A program made the translations under genes and the position numbers. From positions 558,001-622,000 of the forward strand of contig NZ_CP155074.1 of assembly GCF_039621805.1 (NCBI RefSeq): DNA of 64,000 nt. Reading direction: 5' to 3'. The stretch is from Paraburkholderia sp. PREW-6R (lineage in GTDB: Bacteria; Pseudomonadota; Gammaproteobacteria; Burkholderiales; Burkholderiaceae). Positions within the stretch are counted from its first letter, which is position 1; every line of letters starts with the position of its first letter. Positions 17,386 to 26,138 of the stretch are shown here, piece after piece. A model generated the notes under the pieces. The model did not search any database and was not told the origin of the DNA. It saw only the letters and a program-made list of their open reading frames with translations.

Positions 17386-19572
17386 ATGACTGTGACGCAG
17401 ACGCTCGCCACTCCACTCGTTACCTCATTGGCTGACCTGAACCGGCAGGCCGCGTCGCTTTGCACGGCTGGACAATTCGCCGAGGCATTCGCGCTGGTAA
17501 AACCGGTGCTGGAAGAAGCCGACGTGGACGAAGTGGGCGTCGATGTCTGGGCTGACGCGCTGAACGTTGCAGGCACGTGCTCGTTCGGCCTACGCGCGCC
17601 TGCCGACGCCGAGCGCTACTGGCGCGAATGCCTGCGGATCAAACCTGCGTATCCGGAAGTGGTCGACAGCCTGGGCATGCTGCTCCGATCGCTTGGACGC
17701 CTGTCGGCGGCGAAAGCGGCGTACCGGCAACTGGTCGCGCTCATGCCGCATCATGCCGAAGCGCACAACCGGCTGGGTTCCGTGCTCTACGAGCTTGGCT
17801 ATCTGGAGGACGCCGAGGCGTCGTACCGGGCGGCGCTGACGCTTCGTCCCGATTTCGCCGAAGCGCATTACAACCGCGCCAATACGCTGCACAATCTGCA
17901 TCGCTATGAAGAGGCTGAAGTCGCGTACCGCGCTGCGTTGCGCGGGTTGCCCGCGCATGCTGAAGCGCACAACAATCTGGGCAACGTGCTGCTGCAACTC
18001 GGCCGTCCTGTCGAGGCCGACGCCGCGTATCGCGAGGCGTTGACGGTTCGCCCGCAATATCCGGAGGCGCTCAATAATCTCGCGGGCGTGCTGAAGATAA
18101 TGGGCCGGCCCGCGGAAGCCGAACTGGCCTGCCGGCTCGCGCTGGCGATTCGCCCCGACTACGCCGACGCGCATCTGAACCTCGGCACGGTGCTCGATCT
18201 GCTGCAGCGGCCGGCCGAAGCAGAAGCCGCCTATCGCGAGGCGATTGCGCGCCGGCCCGATTACGCCGAGGCGTATTACAACCTGGGCATCGCGCTTTTC
18301 AAGCTCGACCGCCTGGCGGAAGCCGAGGCGGCGTATCGCGAGACGATGCGCCTGCGGCCCGACATCGTGCATGCGTATAACAATCTCGGTTGCGTGCTGC
18401 GCGTCGCGGACCGCATGGCCGAGGCCGTCGAGGTGTTCGCACAGGCGGCAGCCTTGTGCCCCGATATGGCGGAGGCGCACTACAACCTCGGCGCTGCGCT
18501 GGTGCAATTAGGCCGACTGAACGAATCCGAGCGCGCGTATCGTCGCGCGCTTGCACTACGTCCGGATTATGGCGACGCGACATTCGGCCTCGCCGTGCTG
18601 CTGCTCGGCATGGGCCGGTTCGAGGAAGGCTGGCCGCTGTACGAGTGCCGCTACGATCAGCCTGGTTTCGTCCATTGGCACACGCGCTCGATGCTTGCGT
18701 GCGCGCATTGGACCGGCGACGCGCTATCGGGTCGCTCGCTGCTCGTCTGGCAGGAAGACGGCCTGGGCGACATGTTGCAGTTCAGCCGCTATTTTGCGCT
18801 GCTAAAAGCACAAGGCGCAGCGCGGATCACGTTTGCATGCGTGCCGGCGCTGCATCGATTGATGCGTTCCGTGGACGGGGTAGACAGCGTATGCGATCAC
18901 GATACCGCGATCGCGCACGCGTCTACGTACGACTGCTGGACGAGCTTGCTGAGCGCACCGCTGCATTTGCGCACGACGGTGGACACGATTCCGCGCCCGG
19001 TCCGCCTGAGCGCGGAAAACGTACTCGTCGAGAAATGGAAGCCGGTGCTAGATGCGCTGCCGCCTGGCCGCAAGGTGGGTCTCGTGTGGAAAGGCAATCC
19101 GAAGCACCATAACGACGCCAATCGTTCGATTCCGTCGCTCGATCTGCTCGCGCCGTTGTGGAGCGTGCCGGGCCTGAACTTCGTCAGTCTGCAGAAGGGG
19201 CAAGGTGATGGGGAGGCACAACGGCCGCCCGCCGGTCAGCCGCTGCTCGACCTTGGCGCGTCGGTCGCCGATTTTGCTGATACGGCCGCGATCGTCGCGC
19301 AACTCGATCTCGTGATTTGTGTGGATACGTCGATTGCGCATCTCGCGGCTTCGCTCGGCAAGCCGTGCTGGGTGATGCTGCCGGACCGGGACATCGACTG
19401 GCGCTGGCTGCGCGAGCGCAGCGACTCGCCGTGGTATCCGCATACACTGCGCGTGTTTCGTCGCGCGCTCGGTGAAGATTGGCCGATCGTGATCGAGCAG
19501 GTCAGACAGGCATGCGCCCAACGATTTGCTGGCGAGGCGTCCGTCCACGTGGGCGCAGATATGCTCAGGTAA
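17386..19572 (+). CDS. TPR-repeat protein with C-terminal glycosyltransferase-like domain
   Basis: 728 residues. From about residue 20 to 420 there are at least ten tetratricopeptide repeats with the AEAEAAYREAL..RPDYAEAHYNLG pattern. The C-terminal 280 residues begin at SLLVWQEDGLGDMLQFSRYFALLK and include GLVWKGNPKHHND and VICVDTSIAHLAASLGKPCWVMLP, a GT9/GT41-like nucleotide-sugar binding fold. Such fusions are widespread and may modify surface proteins such as flagellin or pilin, or polysaccharides. No acceptor is evident from the neighbours. Its 3 prime end overlaps the convergent LysR gene by 8 bp. It is probably cytoplasmic. Confidence 0.88.
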   Translation: MTVTQTLATPLVTSLADLNRQAASLCTAGQFAEAFALVKPVLEEADVDEVGVDVWADALNVAGTCSFGLRAPADAERYWRECLRIKPAYPEVVDSLGMLLRSLGRLSAAKAAYRQLVALMPHHAEAHNRLGSVLYELGYLEDAEASYRAALTLRPDFAEAHYNRANTLHNLHRYEEAEVAYRAALRGLPAHAEAHNNLGNVLLQLGRPVEADAAYREALTVRPQYPEALNNLAGVLKIMGRPAEAELACRLALAIRPDYADAHLNLGTVLDLLQRPAEAEAAYREAIARRPDYAEAYYNLGIALFKLDRLAEAEAAYRETMRLRPDIVHAYNNLGCVLRVADRMAEAVEVFAQAAALCPDMAEAHYNLGAALVQLGRLNESERAYRRALALRPDYGDATFGLAVLLLGMGRFEEGWPLYECRYDQPGFVHWHTRSMLACAHWTGDALSGRSLLVWQEDGLGDMLQFSRYFALLKAQGAARITFACVPALHRLMRSVDGVDSVCDHDTAIAHASTYDCWTSLLSAPLHLRTTVDTIPRPVRLSAENVLVEKWKPVLDALPPGRKVGLVWKGNPKHHNDANRSIPSLDLLAPLWSVPGLNFVSLQKGQGDGEAQRPPAGQPLLDLGASVADFADTAAIVAQLDLVICVDTSIAHLAASLGKPCWVMLPDRDIDWRWLRERSDSPWYPHTLRVFRRALGEDWPIVIEQVRQACAQRFAGEASVHVGADMLR

Positions 19573-20563
19573 TACGTGGCGTACGCTTTCGCGGAGTGCG
19601 CGGAGTGCGCGAGGTTCGAGCCGGCGTATGGAAGCGATTCTCGGTCGCTTCGATCGAGTGGCCGAGAAACTGCAGGAACATGCTCATCGCGACCGTCGTG
19701 GTGAGATCCGAGCGTTGATATAGACAACTAAACGATCGGGCACCCGCGTCGGCGAGCGGTGTCCACGCGAGCTTGCGCTGCGCCACGTCTTCCACCACGT
19801 TCTCGGCAATCAGAAAGCCGATGCCCACGCCGTCCGCCACGAGCCGCCGCACCATCGAAACGGAACTGCTCTCCACGAGCGGACGCGCCTTGCGCTGTTC
19901 ACGGTGGTCGATCTGGTCGACCATCGCGCGCAGTTCGGTATCGGGCGTCATCAGGATCAGCGGATAGTCGAGACAGTCGCGCAAACGCGGCCGCTTGCCG
20001 AGCTTCGTCAGAGGATGGCCCGGCGGCGTGACGAGCCCCAGATGCTGCGAGAACGCCCGCACCTCGACCACGCCTGGCGGCGGCTTGCGGCGCAGGCCGT
20101 AGCCGATGTCCGCCTCGCCCGTCTCCACCCACTTCAGAATACTTTCTCCGTTGCCCGAGCGCACGCTGTAGGTCACGCCAGGGTAGCTCTGCATGGCAGC
20201 CTGGATGGCGTCGGGCACGAGCTGTTCCGCAGATGACGGCGACACGGCGAGATTTATGTGCCCGCGGCGAAGCGAGCGCAAATCCTCCACTTGTGTCATT
20301 GCATTGTCGAAGTCGCGTTGCCCGCGGCGCACAGCCGCAATGATGATTTCACCCGCGGTGGTCAACTGCATGCCGCGCGGCAGGCGGTCGAAGAGCGGTG
20401 TGCCGACCTGCTCCTCCAGATTGAGGATTTGCTGGTGCACGGCGGCAGCAGTCAGGTGCAGCGAATCGGCGGCTTTGCGGATCGAGCCGCGCCGGACGAC
20501 CTCGTCGAAACAGCGGAATGTCTGTGATATTGGACGCATCAGCTCACCGTATAGTTTTTCCAT
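19565..20563 (-). CDS. LysR family transcriptional regulator
   Basis: 332 residues from the ATG at 20563; a second ATG at 20539 would give a start closer to the usual LysR length. Residues about 10-68 form the winged helix (TFRCFDEVVRRGSIRKAADSLHLTAAAVHQQILNLEEQVGTPLFDR). A substrate-binding domain covers about 100-305. The C-terminal tail THTPARTSRTPRTPRKRTPRIT-like segment is basic and unusual, and it lies where the gene overlaps the convergent TPR gene. It is divergent from the arylsulfotransferase-like gene and probably controls it, together with the permease and porin downstream. Confidence 0.92.
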   Translation of the reverse strand: MEKLYGELMRPISQTFRCFDEVVRRGSIRKAADSLHLTAAAVHQQILNLEEQVGTPLFDRLPRGMQLTTAGEIIIAAVRRGQRDFDNAMTQVEDLRSLRRGHINLAVSPSSAEQLVPDAIQAAMQSYPGVTYSVRSGNGESILKWVETGEADIGYGLRRKPPPGVVEVRAFSQHLGLVTPPGHPLTKLGKRPRLRDCLDYPLILMTPDTELRAMVDQIDHREQRKARPLVESSSVSMVRRLVADGVGIGFLIAENVVEDVAQRKLAWTPLADAGARSFSCLYQRSDLTTTVAMSMFLQFLGHSIEATENRFHTPARTSRTPRTPRKRTPRIT

Positions 20564-20570
20564 ACAGGCC

Positions 20571-20596
20571 GTCAAAAACAATCATGTTTTCCTGAC
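20571..20596. promoter_or_regulatory. LysR-type operator between divergent LysR and arylsulfotransferase-like genes
   Basis: AAAACA (20575-20580), spacer ATCA, TGTTTT (20585-20590) is a perfect inverted repeat. It is flanked by GTCA (20571) and TGAC (20593). A T-N11-A pattern runs from 20572 to 20584. The site sits in the 82-bp divergent spacer, where LysR proteins usually bind. Confidence 0.6.
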
Positions 20597-20645
20597 AGAG
20601 TGAATAGCCTAGATTTTGCTCCATGTCATCTCAACGGAGCAAACC

Positions 20646-21761
20646 GTGATCACCACCGTCGATCAGATTACCCAGCGGCGCCGCGGCGTCGGCCTCATTG
20701 CTCACGACCCGGCGCTGTCTGCAGGCGGCTACACGCTGATTGCGCCGCAAACCGCGCGCGGCCATGTCTATCTCGTCGATATTCACGGCGAAGTGGTGCA
20801 CGAATGGACTCTGCCGGTGCGCGCCGGCCGCCATGCGGTGATTCTGCCGAATGGCAATCTCGGCTACAACGGCAATCATGCGGATTCGGAAGATCGCTAT
20901 GCGCCGTGGTCGATGTGGCACGGCGGAGACTTTTACGAAGTCACGCCGCAAGGCGAAGTGGTGTGGCGCTACCAGGACCCGGCGCATCACCACGACGCGC
21001 AATGGTTGCCCAACGGCAATCTGCTTTACGCGGCCTGTGCGCCGGTCCCGGCGGGTTTTGCGGAGCGCGTGCAGGGCGGCACGGCGCACGCGCCCGACGA
21101 AGTCATGTATGGCGACGTGATCCGCGAGGTGAATCGGGCGGGCGAACTCGTGTGGGAGTGGAAAGCGTGGGAGCATCTGAACCCAAAAGACTTTCCGATC
21201 GCAGCGGGCTTCGGGCGTTATCACTGGCCGCTCGTCAACGGACTTGGCGTGAACGCAAAAGGTGAAGTGCTGATGAGCTTGCGCACTACGTCCGGCATCA
21301 TCGCGGTGAGCCGCGAAACACAGGACGTCACGCTGCACATTCCGTCGGCCGTCGTGTCGCATCAGCATGCACCTGTACCGCTCGCCAACGGCAACATTCT
21401 CACGTTCGACAACGGCAACTTTCGCGCCGGCGCGCACGTCGCGTTTTCCCGGGTACTCGAAATCGATCCCGCTACGCACGACGTGGTGTGGTCCTATGCG
21501 GACGACATGGTCAACGCGTTCTACAGCGCGTTCATGGGCAACGCGCAACGGTTGTGGAACGGCAACACGCACATTACCGAATCCGCGACCGGCCGGCTTT
21601 TCGAAGTGACGCCCGCACGCGAAGTGGTGTGGGAATACGTGATCCCCTGGTTCGATCAGTATCCCGACGAGGCCGCGCGCAAGACCGGGCCAGGCCAGTT
21701 GAACAGTGTGTTCCAGACTTTCCGCTACAGCCGCGAGCAGTTGCCGTGGCTGCGTGCTTAA
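20646..21761 (+). CDS. Arylsulfotransferase (ASST)-like protein
   Basis: 371 residues from a GTG start at 20646, chosen because CGGAGC lies at the right distance; an upstream in-frame TTG at 20616 has no site. The repeated blades HVYLVDIHGEVVHEWTLP, GDFYEVTPQGEVVWRYQDP, GDVIREVNRAGELVWEW and RLFEVTPAREVVWEY indicate a beta-propeller of the ASST type. Conserved histidines occur in NHADSED, DPAHHHDAQWLPNGNLLY and VVSHQHAPVPLANGNILTF. True ASST enzymes move sulfate between phenols and are periplasmic; this one has no signal peptide, so a cytoplasmic and perhaps different activity is possible. A purine-type permease gene follows 29 bp later. Confidence 0.75.
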   Translation: MITTVDQITQRRRGVGLIAHDPALSAGGYTLIAPQTARGHVYLVDIHGEVVHEWTLPVRAGRHAVILPNGNLGYNGNHADSEDRYAPWSMWHGGDFYEVTPQGEVVWRYQDPAHHHDAQWLPNGNLLYAACAPVPAGFAERVQGGTAHAPDEVMYGDVIREVNRAGELVWEWKAWEHLNPKDFPIAAGFGRYHWPLVNGLGVNAKGEVLMSLRTTSGIIAVSRETQDVTLHIPSAVVSHQHAPVPLANGNILTFDNGNFRAGAHVAFSRVLEIDPATHDVVWSYADDMVNAFYSAFMGNAQRLWNGNTHITESATGRLFEVTPAREVVWEYVIPWFDQYPDEAARKTGPGQLNSVFQTFRYSREQLPWLRA

Positions 21762-21790
21762 ACACTGCGCGGTCGATTCCAGGAGGTAAC

Positions 21791-23119
21791 GTGAGCACAG
21801 ATAGCGCCACACATAGCGTCGACGCACGCCTGCCTGCATGGCAACTCGCGCTGTTCGGCTTGCAGCATGTGCTGTCGATGGCGGCGTCGCCCGTCACCGC
21901 GGTATTTCTCGTGTCGAAGATGGTGTCGTTGCCGGCGGAAATGACCGTGCATCTGATGGGCGCGACGTTTTTCGTCTGCGGGGCGGGCACGCTGTTGCAA
22001 TCGCTTGGCGCAGGGCCGCTCGGCGCGCGCCTGCCTTTCGTGATGGTGCCGGGCGGCGCGCCTGCCATGCTGTTCGCCGTGATCGCCACGCAAACCGATC
22101 TGCCCACGGCGGCCGGCGCGGCGCTGCTCACGAGCCTGTTCTACTGGCTCGTGCTGCCGGTGTTCGCACGCTGCCTGCGCTTTTTTCCGCGCGTCGTGGT
22201 GGGCACGATGCTGTTGCTCGTGTCGGTGAGCCTTATCCGGATCTATGCGGGCATCGTCGTCGGGCAGCCTGGTAAGCCCGGCTTCGCGCAACCGCAGTCG
22301 CTCGCGCTGGCGTTGCTGACGATCGTCGCGACGCTCGGCGTGGCACGTGTGTTTCAGGGCACGGCGGGCAGGCTGGCGGTTCTGATCGGTCTCGCGACTG
22401 GCACGTTCGCGGCGTGGTCGCTCGGTCTGATGCCGACCACGGGCCTCGGCTCCGGGCCGCTCTTCGCGCTGCCTGTGCTGCTGCCGTTCGGCATGCCGCA
22501 CTTCGACGTGGTCGCCGCGTTGCCCATGCTCATTTTCAGCGTGATCTCGATGGCGGAGGCCACGGCGCAAACCGTCGCCGTCGGCGAAATCACGGGGCGC
22601 AAGATCGACATGCGGCGCGACGTGCCGCGCACCATTCGCGGCGACGCGGTGGCTTCACTGTTCGGCTCACTGCTGGGCACCTCGCTCATCATTACGAGCG
22701 CCGAGAATATCGGCGTGGTGCAGACCACAGGGGTGCGCTCACGCTACGTCACCGCAACGGCGGGCGCCATGCTGATGATCGTCGCGCTGTTCGCGCCGCT
22801 CGGCCGCTTCGCTTCTGCGATTCCCGCGCCGGTGGTGGGCGGCACGGCGTTGATCGTGTTCGCGATGATCGGGGTGATGGGCATCAATCTGCTCGGCAAG
22901 GTCGATCTGCATGCACGCGGCAATCAGTACACGCTGGCGGCGGCCCTGGTCACGGGCCTGTTGCCGGTTCTCGTGCCGAACGTGTACGCGTCGTTTCCCG
23001 CTTACGTGCAGATCGTTCTGGGCAACGGCATGGCCGCCGGCACGCTCACGGCGATTCTCGTCAACCTGGTTTTCGGCGCATGGCGCCTTGCACCGCCCGA
23101 GAAAGTCCAGACAACCTGA
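21791..23119 (+). CDS. NCS2 family nucleobase:cation symporter
   Basis: 442 residues from a GTG at 21791 preceded by a perfect AGGAGG (21781-21786). About twelve to fourteen hydrophobic segments are seen. The sequences GLQHVLSMAASPVTAVFLVSK and SMAEATAQTVAVGEITGRKID match the xanthine/uracil permease family. The conserved glutamate region ITSAENIGVVQTTGVRSRYV lies in the helix-10 area. It probably imports a purine, pyrimidine or related heterocycle across the inner membrane. It sits between the ASST-like gene and a porin, forming an uptake-plus-modification set. Confidence 0.9.
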   Translation: MSTDSATHSVDARLPAWQLALFGLQHVLSMAASPVTAVFLVSKMVSLPAEMTVHLMGATFFVCGAGTLLQSLGAGPLGARLPFVMVPGGAPAMLFAVIATQTDLPTAAGAALLTSLFYWLVLPVFARCLRFFPRVVVGTMLLLVSVSLIRIYAGIVVGQPGKPGFAQPQSLALALLTIVATLGVARVFQGTAGRLAVLIGLATGTFAAWSLGLMPTTGLGSGPLFALPVLLPFGMPHFDVVAALPMLIFSVISMAEATAQTVAVGEITGRKIDMRRDVPRTIRGDAVASLFGSLLGTSLIITSAENIGVVQTTGVRSRYVTATAGAMLMIVALFAPLGRFASAIPAPVVGGTALIVFAMIGVMGINLLGKVDLHARGNQYTLAAALVTGLLPVLVPNVYASFPAYVQIVLGNGMAAGTLTAILVNLVFGAWRLAPPEKVQTT

Positions 23120-23169
23120 AGCAGGCCTGCCTGCCAGGGCATTTTCCTTCCACGCTTTATCCACACGTT

Positions 23170-24285
23170 ATGAATAACAGAATCGCTTTTCACGCGACGC
23201 ATGTCGCGTGTTCGGTTGCGCTCGTCTTTTCGCTGGGCGCACAGACGGCTCGGGCGCAAAGCAGTGTCACGCTGTATGGCAGCCTCGATGCGGGCCTCGG
23301 CTATGTGAGCAATCTGCATGGCGGCAATGCGTATATCGCCGAGCAAGGCACAATGCAAGCCGATCGCTTTGGCTTGCTCGGTGCGGAGGATATCGGCGCG
23401 GGGCGCTCGGTCGTGTTCAGACTGGAGAACGGTTTTCTGACAACGACCGGCGCTCTGGCGAGCACCAACACGTTCTTTAATCGGCAGGCTTACGTGGGTC
23501 TCGCCGATCCCGTATTCGGCACCGTGACGCTCGGGCGGCAGACAGACTGGAACTTCGACTGGCTCGGTTCGCTGTCGACCGCGCAATTGCTCGGCGACTT
23601 CTCGGCATTTCACCCCGGCAATCTCGACGGCCTCGGCAGCACGTTGCCGGTCCAGTTGTCGAATACCGTGAAGTGGAAGAGCACGACCTATCACGGCCTG
23701 AGCGTCGGCGCGTTATACGGTTTTCCGGGTGCAACGGCGAGCAATACGAACGGGCGGACCGTGAGCTTCGGCGCAAACTACACGAATGGACCGTTCAAGC
23801 TGGTCGCGGTCTATTCGGAATACCGTGACCGCCTGTTGCCGCTTTCGAACGGACTCGGCCTGACAGCATTCGAAGGACAGACGCTCGCGCCCGGTGCGAC
23901 ATTCAACGCGAAGCAGGTGCGCGATATGGGCATCGGCGGATCGTACCGTTTCGAGCGTGTGACGCTGCATGCGCTCGCAACGGACGTGCGGATCCAGTCG
24001 AACGGCGGCACCGAATACTTCCGCACGATCGACGGCGGCGCGAACGTTCGCCTGACGCCTGCGGAAGAAGTGTCGGCGGGCGCATGGACTGCGACGCTGG
24101 CGGGGCGTCGCTGGACGCAGTTGACGGTGGCGAACGTGTACTCGCTGTCAAAAGCGACCCAGCTCTACGCCGACCTGATGTTCGAAACGGCCGGCGGCGG
24201 CGCGGTGGCGAATACGCTCGGAATCGGCGCGTCTTCGAGCGGACGGCAGACCGTGTTTCTCAGCGGCATTCACCATCTTTTCTGA
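23170..24285 (+). CDS. Gram-negative porin
   Basis: 371 residues with a signal peptide ending at TARA (residue 29), after which the mature protein starts QSSVTLYGSLDAGLGYV, the hallmark of Burkholderia-type trimeric porins. GAEDIGAGRSVVFRLENGF, FNRQAYVGLADPVFGTVTLGRQ and FHPGNLDGL follow the family order, and the C-terminal strand ends in aromatic F (SGIHHLF). It begins 50 bp after the NCS2 permease and is probably cotranscribed, giving the outer-membrane entry for the same substrate. It is slightly shorter than the other two porins in the window. Confidence 0.94.
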   Translation: MNNRIAFHATHVACSVALVFSLGAQTARAQSSVTLYGSLDAGLGYVSNLHGGNAYIAEQGTMQADRFGLLGAEDIGAGRSVVFRLENGFLTTTGALASTNTFFNRQAYVGLADPVFGTVTLGRQTDWNFDWLGSLSTAQLLGDFSAFHPGNLDGLGSTLPVQLSNTVKWKSTTYHGLSVGALYGFPGATASNTNGRTVSFGANYTNGPFKLVAVYSEYRDRLLPLSNGLGLTAFEGQTLAPGATFNAKQVRDMGIGGSYRFERVTLHALATDVRIQSNGGTEYFRTIDGGANVRLTPAEEVSAGAWTATLAGRRWTQLTVANVYSLSKATQLYADLMFETAGGGAVANTLGIGASSSGRQTVFLSGIHHLF

Positions 24286-24315
24286 ACCGGCCGATCGCGT
24301 GGCAGGCAACGGCCG

Positions 24316-25626
24316 TCAACCCGCCGCAATGCTGACGGTGCGCGTGGCCTCCACCACGGACAGGCGGATCGCATCGATCAACGCGCGGGCAGCGGGCGAA
24401 GGTGTGCCGCTCGCGCGCATGGTCAGACCGATCTCACGGCGCGTGTTGTGCAGTTGTACGCCCAGCACCGCCAGTTGCCCTGATTGAACCTCATAGTGCA
24501 GTTGTTGCGCTGACAGGGCCGCCACCATGTCCGTGCTGACGAGCAAGCCACGAATGACAGCAAGGTCGGCGGTCTCGACCGTCGGCATGGGCGGCTTCAC
24601 TTTCATCCTTCTGAATTGCGCCTCGAATAGCGCTCGGGCTGGCGCGTTGCTGCGCGGCACGATCCATTGCGCTTCGCGCAGATCCATGATGCTCAGATTG
24701 CTTGCCTGCACCAGCGGATGATCGCTGCGGACCAGAACAACCATGTCTTCCGACATCAGGCGCTCGTTTTTCAGGCCGCTCGCTGCATCGTTGTTGCGCA
24801 GCGCGCCGAGAATGAAGTCGATATCGCCGGCGCGCAGTCCCGCGACGAGCGCTTCATACGCGCTTTCGTCGGTCACGACGCGCACGCGCGGATGCTCCGC
24901 GCTCATGCGTGCGATCGCTCTCGGCAGGATCAGTGTGCGTCCGAGCGGCAACGCGCCGACCGTCACCGCGCCCTGAATTTTGCCGTGCAGCGCGGCAATA
25001 TCGTCGGGGATGTGACGCAGTTCGTTCAGCGCGCGGCGCACGAGGAGCAAAAACGTCTCGCCTTCGGCGGTGAGCAGGATGCCGCGCGCGCTGCGGTGAA
25101 AGAGACTTAAACCGGAACCGTTTTCAAGCACTCGAATCGCGGTGCTCACAGCGGGCTGACTGATACCGAAGGCTTTCGCCGCACTCGGCATATGCCGATG
25201 CCGCGCGAGCGCCACCAGAAGCTGCAGCCGACGCGTGTTGAGGAGATAGGCCGGCAATGTGCCTTCGGCTGCCGGGCGGCGGCGCGACTGCCGCGCCGAA
25301 CACCATTGTGCGAGTTCTTCCAGTTCCGCAAAAATCCGCTCGCAACGTTGCAGCACGGCGCGACCGACGGGTGTAGGCAACATGCCGGACGGTCCTCGAT
25401 CGAAGAGCGGCACGCCCAGCGCTGCTTCCAGTTCCTGCACCGAGCGCGTGACGGCTGACTGCGCGCGAAACAGTGCGGCAGCGGCACGCGTTGCGCTGCC
25501 CAGGTCCGCGACCAGCCGGAAAGCGCGCAACTGCGCAAGATTAAGCAGGTCCCTGCCGGCATTCGACGCCGCCGTTGTCCTGCCGACTGTCGCGTTGCCG
25601 GGTGGACCGAGCTTGTTAGTGACCAT
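24316..25626 (-). CDS. LysR-family regulator with two tandem HTH domains
   Basis: 436 residues, about 130 more than a standard LysR protein. A first LysR-type winged helix covers residues 30-90 (LAQLRAFRLVADLGSATRAAAALFRAQSAVTRSVQELEAALGVPLFDR). A second complete one covers residues 130-190 (RRLQLLVALARHRHMPSAAKAFGISQPAVSTAIRVLENGSGLSLFHR). A single effector domain follows (about 210-425). The start at 25626 gives the full first domain. It lies between two porin genes, convergent with one and divergent from the other at 26139, which is its most likely target. Confidence 0.88.
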   Translation of the reverse strand: MVTNKLGPPGNATVGRTTAASNAGRDLLNLAQLRAFRLVADLGSATRAAAALFRAQSAVTRSVQELEAALGVPLFDRGPSGMLPTPVGRAVLQRCERIFAELEELAQWCSARQSRRRPAAEGTLPAYLLNTRRLQLLVALARHRHMPSAAKAFGISQPAVSTAIRVLENGSGLSLFHRSARGILLTAEGETFLLLVRRALNELRHIPDDIAALHGKIQGAVTVGALPLGRTLILPRAIARMSAEHPRVRVVTDESAYEALVAGLRAGDIDFILGALRNNDAASGLKNERLMSEDMVVLVRSDHPLVQASNLSIMDLREAQWIVPRSNAPARALFEAQFRRMKVKPPMPTVETADLAVIRGLLVSTDMVAALSAQQLHYEVQSGQLAVLGVQLHNTRREIGLTMRASGTPSPAARALIDAIRLSVVEATRTVSIAAG

Positions 25627-26138
25627 GCGCGCTGCGCTCCAATGAGACGACGTTCCGGTGATAAACAAAATGGTGCAACCGCTGCGCCGCAAGTGTGGGT
25701 TCATTGCGTGGCTGATCCGATTCATCGCGATCAGCCTGTTCGACGCAGTCAAGTATAGCCATGCATAGCGTGTTGCACCAAAGCCCGCGCACCGCTTGCG
25801 ACTTCGTTTACAGGGCATCTGTTCTGTTTATCGGCGAGGACTCGACGCAGGCAAAGAACAGCGTCGTGATGCGGGTCGCGCACTGCGCACGAACGCACGC
25901 ACGCCGGGACTCCCGGCGATGAGCCCCAATGGACGGCGTTTCAGTGCATGCAAATCTTCAAACGCCTGAACACACCTGACAACGGGTTTTCCCGAACTTT
26001 ACGCAAGGCCTGCGAAATTTTTATCGTCCCACCCCATGAGGGGCGACGCGGTCCGCGACACGAGGTTCGCGGCAATCAACGAAAGGGCGTGCGCCTGTAC
26101 AGCGTTTCGGAAAACAAGTGCAAACGGGAGATCTGGCA
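25627..26138. other. 512-bp divergent regulatory region upstream of a porin
   Basis: No gene is supported. A small hairpin CGGG-TTTT-CCCG is present about 150 bp before the porin start. No strong sigma-70 promoter or long palindrome is obvious. Its size between a LysR gene and a porin suggests the regulatory region for both. Confidence 0.4.
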
